Positions 14,679 to 18,320 of a stretch of DNA of 18,320 nucleotides are shown here, in pieces; within the stretch, counting starts at the first letter, position 1; each line of letters starts with the position of its first letter. A model generated the notes under the pieces. It was not told the origin of the DNA, did no database searches, and saw only the letters and a program-made list of their open reading frames with translations. The DNA lies in the NCBI GenBank assembly GCA_023474385.1, contig JAMCYB010000024.1:1-18320 (forward strand), read 5' to 3'. The DNA comes from Candidatus Martarchaeota archaeon. GTDB lineage: Archaea > Micrarchaeota > Micrarchaeia > Micrarchaeales > Micrarchaeaceae. A program made the position numbers and the translations under genes.

Positions 14679-14954
14679 TTACGCGTACTTCTTCATCAGC
14701 TTGAGGTGCAGTGCTGCTGCGAAGCCGAACACTATCACGAACAGCGAGAATATCAGCAATGCCCATCCGAAGAAACCTGAAAGAAGGCTCAGCGATGTCC
14801 CCTGCGAAAGAAGCAACAGGCCCAGTATGAAGAAGTATATTCCCCAGTATACTGCCTTGTATATCTCCCATCCGGAGTGTTTCTCCCTGTAGTGCAGCAT
14901 CCTAGAGTACTGCATGCTAGGATCCACTGTTATAACCGTTTTCTTTTCAGCCAT
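14679..14954 (-). CDS. Small two-helix membrane protein, unrecognised
   Basis: A 91-residue protein with a polar N-terminus (MAEKKTVITVDPSMQYSRM), a short amphipathic piece, and two hydrophobic helices at about 36-52 and 56-84. It ends in a basic tail (KLMKKYA), so both termini are probably cytoplasmic. The gene is well supported: GGTGA at 14961-14965 lies six bases ahead of the ATG, a TATA element lies further up, and a T-rich terminator follows. I recognise no family. It stands alone between the secF promoter and the divergent RIO1 gene. Confidence 0.82.
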   Translation of the reverse strand: MAEKKTVITVDPSMQYSRMLHYREKHSGWEIYKAVYWGIYFFILGLLLLSQGTSLSLLSGFFGWALLIFSLFVIVFGFAAALHLKLMKKYA

Positions 14955-14986
14955 ATGTATTCACCTATCAGTATTAAGAAAGAAAC

Positions 14987-14997
14987 ACTTAAAAAGG
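14987..14997. promoter_or_regulatory. Shared bidirectional TATA element for rio1 and the two-helix protein gene
   Basis: CTTAAAAAGG reads as CCTTTTTAAG on the other strand. It is the only good TATA candidate in the 87-base gap. The rightward start would fall near 15019, leaving a 22-base leader with AGGAGG. The leftward start would fall near 14967, just ahead of GGTGA. Both leaders fit a single element. Confidence 0.5.
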
Positions 14998-15028
14998 TTA
15001 TTTATTGGTTTTGAGGCATATTAGATAA

Positions 15029-15034
15029 AGGAGG
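15029..15034 (+). promoter_or_regulatory. Ribosome-binding site setting the rio1 start
   Basis: AGGAGG, seven bases ahead of ATG 15042, supports this ATG over the in-frame TTG at 15036, which would be too close to it. Confidence 0.75.
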
Positions 15035-15041
15035 CTTGTCA

Positions 15042-15836
15042 ATGGCAAGGAGGAGAAGCAGGAGGAAGATGCCCGAAAGGTCGGACTACATGATGAAGGA
15101 GCAGAAGAAGGTAGAAGCGACGCTCGACCCCAGGACAATGCAGCACCTTAGCAAGTTCTTCAACAAGGGAGTAATAAGCAAGCTGGAGCATGTCATAGCA
15201 GTTGGCAAGGAATCCGATGTTTACATGGCGACCGCAGGAGATGCAGAAGTAGTAACGGGCGAGTATGTCATAGTCAAGTTTTTCAGGATAGAGACATCTA
15301 CGTTCTTCAACATGGCAGACTACATTACGGGAGACCCTAGGTTTACAAAGATGGAGGGGAGAAGCAAGTCTGCGATAATAGACACGTGGTGCAGGAAGGA
15401 GTTCGGCAACCTTGAGATAGCCTCGAATGCGGGCGTAAGGGTACCGAAGCCGTACATGTTCAACAAGTCTATACTGGCGATGGAATTCATAGGCGATGAA
15501 GGCGACCCGGCGCCGCAGCTCCGCAACTACCGCATGGATATAGACGAGGCCGAAAGGATGCGCGCGACCATCATGGATTACATTAGGAAGATGTACTCGG
15601 CAGGTCTGGTCCATGGCGATCTGAGCGAGTACAACACGCTTGTCAAGGACGGCGTGCCGTACCTGATCGATTTCGGCCAGGGCGTTGTGACCCGGCATCC
15701 GCATGCCCTCGCATTCCTAAGGCGCGATATCGAGAACATGGCATCGTATTTCAAGCACACATATGGGATAGAGACGGATACTATAAAGGAGTACAACAGC
15801 ATAACAGGAAGCGACATGGCAGGTATAGAAGGCTAA
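15042..15836 (+). CDS. rio1: RIO1-type atypical serine kinase/ATPase
   Basis: RIO1 acts late in small ribosomal subunit maturation, using ATP hydrolysis to leave the pre-subunit. The 264-residue protein shows a RIO fold in order: AVGKESDVY (residues 53-61) as the flexible P-loop, IVKFFRI with Lys79 for ATP, and the RIO1 insert ADYITGDPRF. The hinge AMEFIG, catalytic LVHGDLSEYN (Asp183, Asn188) and metal-binding YLIDFGQGV (Asp200) follow. The N-terminus is a short basic tail (MARRRSRRKM) that could touch rRNA. The ADYITGDPRF segment favours RIO1 over RIO2, and no winged-helix domain, which RIO2 would have, precedes the kinase. It converges with thiI, with ten bases between stops. Confidence 0.94.
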   Translation: MARRRSRRKMPERSDYMMKEQKKVEATLDPRTMQHLSKFFNKGVISKLEHVIAVGKESDVYMATAGDAEVVTGEYVIVKFFRIETSTFFNMADYITGDPRFTKMEGRSKSAIIDTWCRKEFGNLEIASNAGVRVPKPYMFNKSILAMEFIGDEGDPAPQLRNYRMDIDEAERMRATIMDYIRKMYSAGLVHGDLSEYNTLVKDGVPYLIDFGQGVVTRHPHALAFLRRDIENMASYFKHTYGIETDTIKEYNSITGSDMAGIEG

Positions 15837-15846
15837 TGCGCCTTCA

Positions 15847-16980
15847 TCATGCAGGAGAGGTTTTCTCATACGTCCTGTCGAGTGCGTCCCGAATACCATA
15901 CTCATCGTACAGCCTCTCCATCATCATGGGTTTTGTTTTTGTGGCGGGGCTGCGTATCCTTATTGAGCATACGTCGCGGTATTCCTGTATCGAAAGCTCG
16001 TATGTTCCTATCTCGTTCGCCTTGCATATTATCTCCTCCTTGTTCATACCTATGAGCGGGCGCACTATCAGCGTGCTTATACCGTGCTGCGATGCCGCCA
16101 GGTTCTCGACTGTCTGCGATGCAACCTGCCCTAGGCTCTCTCCAGTCACTATCGCCTTTGCGCCTTCGTCCTTCGCTATGCGCTCCGCCAGCCTGTACAT
16201 GAACTTTTTGAATAGGACGAGCTCGTACTTGGTCGGCATGCCAGCTACCGCGGACTGGAATATGTGAGCAGGTGCATAATATGACCTGCTCTGCGGGCTG
16301 AATTGCGACAGCACCGATATTATTTTTGGTATCTTCGACTGCATGGCTGCCTTGTTGCTCGGGAAAGTGTGCACATGCAGGTATATTGGCTGGAGGCCGC
16401 GCTTCATGGCGTAGTAAGAGGCGACGGGCGAATCTATCCCTCCTGACAGCAGTACTACGGCTTTGCCCGATGCGCCCACGGGCAGGCCCCCTATTCCCTT
16501 CACCTTGTCCATGTAGACGAAGCTGCGGTCCTTCGCCACGCTTATGTATATCCTGTCGCTCGATTCCATATCAAGGCCGAAATCCAAATCCTTCGCCTTT
16601 ATGAAGCCGCTTATTATATCCCTTGATGTAAATGCGTTGGTCTTGTACGACCTGTGCGCCTCTATCCTCACGCTCTTCTTCTCTGCATTCAGCAGCTTTG
16701 CTTTTTCTATTATGTCCTTTATGTCGTTCTTGGCTATCGTGCCGTGCGCTATGTTCGATATGCCAGGGATCTTTGAGAGCTTCGCCTCTACCCTCTTCAT
16801 GTCGGTGCCCTTTGAGGCATAAAGCACGAACCTGTCGTACTCGTTCTTCAGCTCTGAATACTCCTCGCCATGAAGCGCCGCCTTGATGTTGGACATGAGC
16901 CTGTCCACGAACTGGTCGCGATTGGCGCCCTTGAGCCAGAGCTCGCCGAAGCGTATTATAATCATATTCTCCATTAGCAT
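15847..16980 (-). CDS. thiI: tRNA 4-thiouridine synthetase ThiI, without rhodanese domain
   Basis: ThiI adenylates U8 of tRNA and replaces its oxygen with sulfur; in some organisms it also feeds thiazole synthesis. The N-terminal ferredoxin-like and THUMP region starts IIIRFGELWLKGANRDQF and includes the conserved RIEAHRSYKTNAF. The PP-loop ATP site is VVLLSGGIDSPVASY (SGGIDS at about 179-184). VTGESLGQVASQTVENL and RPLIGMNKEEI are typical of the pyrophosphatase fold. Cys in YRDVCS near residue 347 corresponds to the conserved catalytic-loop Cys. There is no C-terminal rhodanese domain, as is common in archaea. The frame is open to GTG 17001, but that codon lies just ten bases from the TATA box; ATG 16980 (or 16974 or 16965) fits a transcript starting near 16986. 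Confidence 0.95.
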   Translation of the reverse strand: MLMENMIIIRFGELWLKGANRDQFVDRLMSNIKAALHGEEYSELKNEYDRFVLYASKGTDMKRVEAKLSKIPGISNIAHGTIAKNDIKDIIEKAKLLNAEKKSVRIEAHRSYKTNAFTSRDIISGFIKAKDLDFGLDMESSDRIYISVAKDRSFVYMDKVKGIGGLPVGASGKAVVLLSGGIDSPVASYYAMKRGLQPIYLHVHTFPSNKAAMQSKIPKIISVLSQFSPQSRSYYAPAHIFQSAVAGMPTKYELVLFKKFMYRLAERIAKDEGAKAIVTGESLGQVASQTVENLAASQHGISTLIVRPLIGMNKEEIICKANEIGTYELSIQEYRDVCSIRIRSPATKTKPMMMERLYDEYGIRDALDRTYEKTSPA

Positions 16981-17007
16981 CACGATGAGCTGCAAGGGCA
17001 CAATAAC

Positions 17008-17017
17008 CTATATAAAT
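17008..17017 (-). promoter_or_regulatory. TATA box of thiI
   Basis: The minus strand reads TTTATATAGG, followed by TTATTGTGC. Centred near 17012, it predicts a start near 16986, so the thiI leader is only a few bases. Confidence 0.55.
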
Positions 17018-17032
17018 GTAAATGGATAATCC

Positions 17033-17076
17033 CATATATATTGTTTTACTTTGCGGACCAATCCGCGCATATATGC
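17033..17076 (+). promoter_or_regulatory. secE promoter with hairpin and palindrome at the predicted transcript start
   Basis: CATATATATT (17033-17042) is a TATA candidate predicting a start near 17064. A 5-base-pair hairpin GCGGA-CCAA-TCCGC (17053-17066) and then a perfect 10-base palindrome GCATATATGC (17067-17076) sit at that start. They could be an operator or leader structure; no function is known. Confidence 0.4.
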
Positions 17077-17092
17077 CGCACCGGTAGATTAT

Positions 17093-17272
17093 TTGGACAT
17101 AAAAGGCAAATTTAGGAACTTCATCGTGAATTCGAAGCATGTGCTCAACATCAGCTATAGGCCCACCCATGAGGAGTTCAACAGGAGCGCCAAGGTCATC
17201 GTCATAGGCATACTGATAATAGGGTTCCTGGGATTCATAATAGGCCTGATTATATCGCTGCTCACCAGCTGA
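17093..17272 (+). CDS. secE: Preprotein translocase subunit SecE/Sec61-gamma
   Basis: The small clamp subunit of the SecY channel. From TTG 17093 the product is 59 residues, the usual archaeal size. An amphipathic helix (KGKFRNFIVNSKHVLNI) is followed by the conserved YRPTHEEFNRSAKV segment and one membrane helix (VIVIGILIIGFLGFIIGLII). The open frame begins at TTG 17051, but those 14 codons lie at or before the predicted transcript start and look unlike SecE. TTG 17093 has GGTAG six bases ahead. The real start is not certain because no ATG or GTG is available. SecD and SecF lie 3 kb away, so much of the export machinery is clustered. The NFACT-R gene follows after about 40 bases. Confidence 0.88.
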   Translation: MDIKGKFRNFIVNSKHVLNISYRPTHEEFNRSAKVIVIGILIIGFLGFIIGLIISLLTS

Positions 17273-17315
17273 ACGCGGATTTGGCTCAGCGCAACGCTAT
17301 GCAGTCGTGGAAGGC

Positions 17316-18101
17316 ATGGAGATAAAGATAGACTTCACCAAGAACGCGCAGCAGAACGCCAACGACTACTATAACAAGGCGAAGAAGCTCGAATCAAAAA
17401 AGGAAGGAGCGAAAGCTGCGGTGGAGGACCTCGAAAAGAGGTTCGAGGAGGAGAAGAGGAAGAAGGATGAGGCTGAAAAGGCCGCAGGCACACCCATAAA
17501 AAAAGGTGAAAGGCGCTGGTACGAAAAGTTCCACTGGTTCTACACCAGCAATGGGAAGCTGGCTATAGGCGGCAGGGACGCGCAGCAGAACGAGCTCGTC
17601 AATTCAAGGTATTTTGATGACAGTGACCTGTTCTTCCATGCAGACATATTCGGCGCCTCTGTGACGATCTTCAAGGGAGGAAAGGATTCCGGGATAGAGG
17701 AGCGCAAAGAAGTGGCTCAGTTCGCCGGCTGCTATTCCAGCGCTTGGAAGAACATGCAGAAGAGCGTCGACGTCTATGCGCTGACCAGGGATCATGTAGG
17801 CAAGTCCACGGGCAAAGGATCGCTTGGGACAGGCAGCTTCCTGCTCAGCGGTGAGAGGGAATGGTTCAGGAGCGTGGAGCTTTCGCTTGTCATGTTCATA
17901 TCTGAGGGACTCAACGTCGTACCAAGGTCCGCTTTCGAAAAGGTAAAGGCGCAGAAAGGCATTACCACCTTTGCCATAGTGGAGCAGGGCAATAGGCAGA
18001 AGTCGGACGCGGCAAAAGAGATTGCCAAGAGGCTAGACTATCATGACATAGACTACATAATGCAGCAACTGCCTGCAGGCACATTCAGGATAGGGCCATG
18101 A
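17316..18101 (+). CDS. Stand-alone NFACT-R (DUF814) protein with N-terminal coiled coil, Rqc2-like half
   Basis: Rqc2/RqcH-type NFACT proteins bind split large subunits and tRNA in ribosome quality control. They normally have an NFACT-N domain, helix-hairpin-helix, coiled coil and NFACT-R. Here only the end of that plan exists: FTKNAQQNANDYYNKAKKLE (the segment that leads into the coiled coil), a charged coiled coil (about 25-60), then NFACT-R. NFACT-R includes FHWFYTSNGKLAIGGRDAQQN, LFFHADIFGASVTIF, YALTRDHVGKSTGKGSLGTG and SFLLSGEREWFRSV. At 261 residues it lacks the first 400 or so. The upstream DNA is secE, not a damaged NFACT-N, so this is a separate gene rather than a frameshift. ATG 17316 is taken as start; GTG 17307 is an equal alternative. 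Probably co-transcribed with secE. Confidence 0.88.
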   Translation: MEIKIDFTKNAQQNANDYYNKAKKLESKKEGAKAAVEDLEKRFEEEKRKKDEAEKAAGTPIKKGERRWYEKFHWFYTSNGKLAIGGRDAQQNELVNSRYFDDSDLFFHADIFGASVTIFKGGKDSGIEERKEVAQFAGCYSSAWKNMQKSVDVYALTRDHVGKSTGKGSLGTGSFLLSGEREWFRSVELSLVMFISEGLNVVPRSAFEKVKAQKGITTFAIVEQGNRQKSDAAKEIAKRLDYHDIDYIMQQLPAGTFRIGP

Positions 18102-18107
18102 TGGAGC

Positions 18108-18320
18108 TTATCTGTACATCTCCTCCTGCGTGCTGCCTTTTGGCCCATCCATGTATGGCCTTGCGTTGGACACTTTCTTTATCCCGTTCCTTCGTATCTT
18201 GAATAGGCCGTTCTTCATAGATGGGCCGGGAGTAGACCTTGACAACGCAGTCATGAATAATGTGCCCGAATCGTAGAATATGACATACGTGGGCAGCTCT
18301 ATGGCTTCTACATTCTCCTT
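18108..18320 (-). CDS. Unrecognised protein, C-terminal 70 residues (5' end outside window)
   Basis: The minus strand is open from the window edge to TAA at 18108-18110. It reads KENVEAIELPTYVIFYDSGT, a second strand-like piece LFMTALSRSTPGPS, then a basic stretch MKNGLFKIRRNGIKKVSNAR and a polar tail QEEMYR. It converges with the NFACT-R gene, with six bases between stops, the spacing seen at other gene pairs here, and codon use (AGG, ATA) matches neighbours. I recognise no family. The basic section could bind nucleic acid, but that is a guess. Confidence 0.7.
   Translation of the reverse strand, partial: KENVEAIELPTYVIFYDSGTLFMTALSRSTPGPSMKNGLFKIRRNGIKKVSNARPYMDGPKGSTQEEMYR

Noticed and set aside
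14599..14871. Second minus-strand frame overlapping the two-helix protein gene
   Set aside because: The competing frame has a ribosome-binding site, a TATA box and clean membrane helices; this one has none and runs through the T-rich terminator.
17051..17092. TTG at 17051 as the secE start
   Set aside because: It lies only about 13 bases from the centre of the TATA box, before the predicted transcript start, and covers the hairpin and palindrome.
17273..17315. Frameshifted remains of an NFACT-N domain before NFACT-R
   Set aside because: Only about 43 bases separate secE from the gene, and secE is intact, so there is no room for a lost N-terminal half.
1..18320. CRISPR array, transposon or phage island
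   Set aside because: No regularly spaced repeats, transposase, integrase or inverted-repeat ends are visible, and codon use is even across the window.

Overview
The window reads as a compact archaeal chromosome segment. It carries archaea-specific or archaeal-type genes (SecD/SecF/SecE of the archaeal Sec system, RIO1 kinase, NMD3 homologue, archaease, ThiI without a rhodanese domain, a class III signal-peptide pilin, an archaeosortase-like protein). TATA boxes lie about 25 bases ahead of likely transcript starts. Arginine is mostly AGG/AGA and isoleucine mostly ATA, and gaps between genes are a few to about 110 bases. The mix of minimal or split housekeeping proteins with a near 50 percent GC look suggests a small-genome DPANN archaeon of the Micrarchaeota/ARMAN kind; that placement is inference only.

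Bases 1-6225 look like an envelope-glycan region. It holds the tail of a polytopic membrane protein, an O-carbamoyltransferase (NodU/TobZ family) coupled to a GT-C-like membrane glycosyltransferase, a DPM1-like family 2 glycosyltransferase on the opposite strand, and a radical SAM enzyme whose auxiliary-cluster cysteines are mostly missing. Bases 6232-8800 (minus strand) hold an archaeosortase/exosortase-like membrane protein followed 16 bases later by a Nudix hydrolase fused to a uracil-DNA glycosylase-type domain that lacks most of the usual iron-sulfur cysteines.

Bases 8906-11142 hold archaease, tRNA-Cys(GCA) on the minus strand, and a two-gene unit on the plus strand: a CBS-domain protein with a C-terminal region resembling ribosome hibernation factors, then a class III pilin-like protein. 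Bases 11146-14519 (minus strand) form a tight secF-secD-nmd3 operon; secF has an extra segment of about 105 residues in its outer domain. Next comes an orphan two-helix membrane protein with a T-rich terminator.

Bases 15042-18320 carry RIO1 kinase, ThiI (minus), SecE, a stand-alone C-terminal half of an NFACT/Rqc2 protein, and the tail of an unrecognised minus-strand gene. Two themes recur: protein export and surface display (SecD, SecF, SecE, archaeosortase, pilin, glycosyltransferases), and ribosome or tRNA maintenance (NMD3, RIO1, NFACT-R, hibernation-like factor, ThiI, archaease, tRNA-Cys). No stretch above 300 bases lacks a gene, and I saw no CRISPR array, insertion sequence, rRNA or riboswitch.
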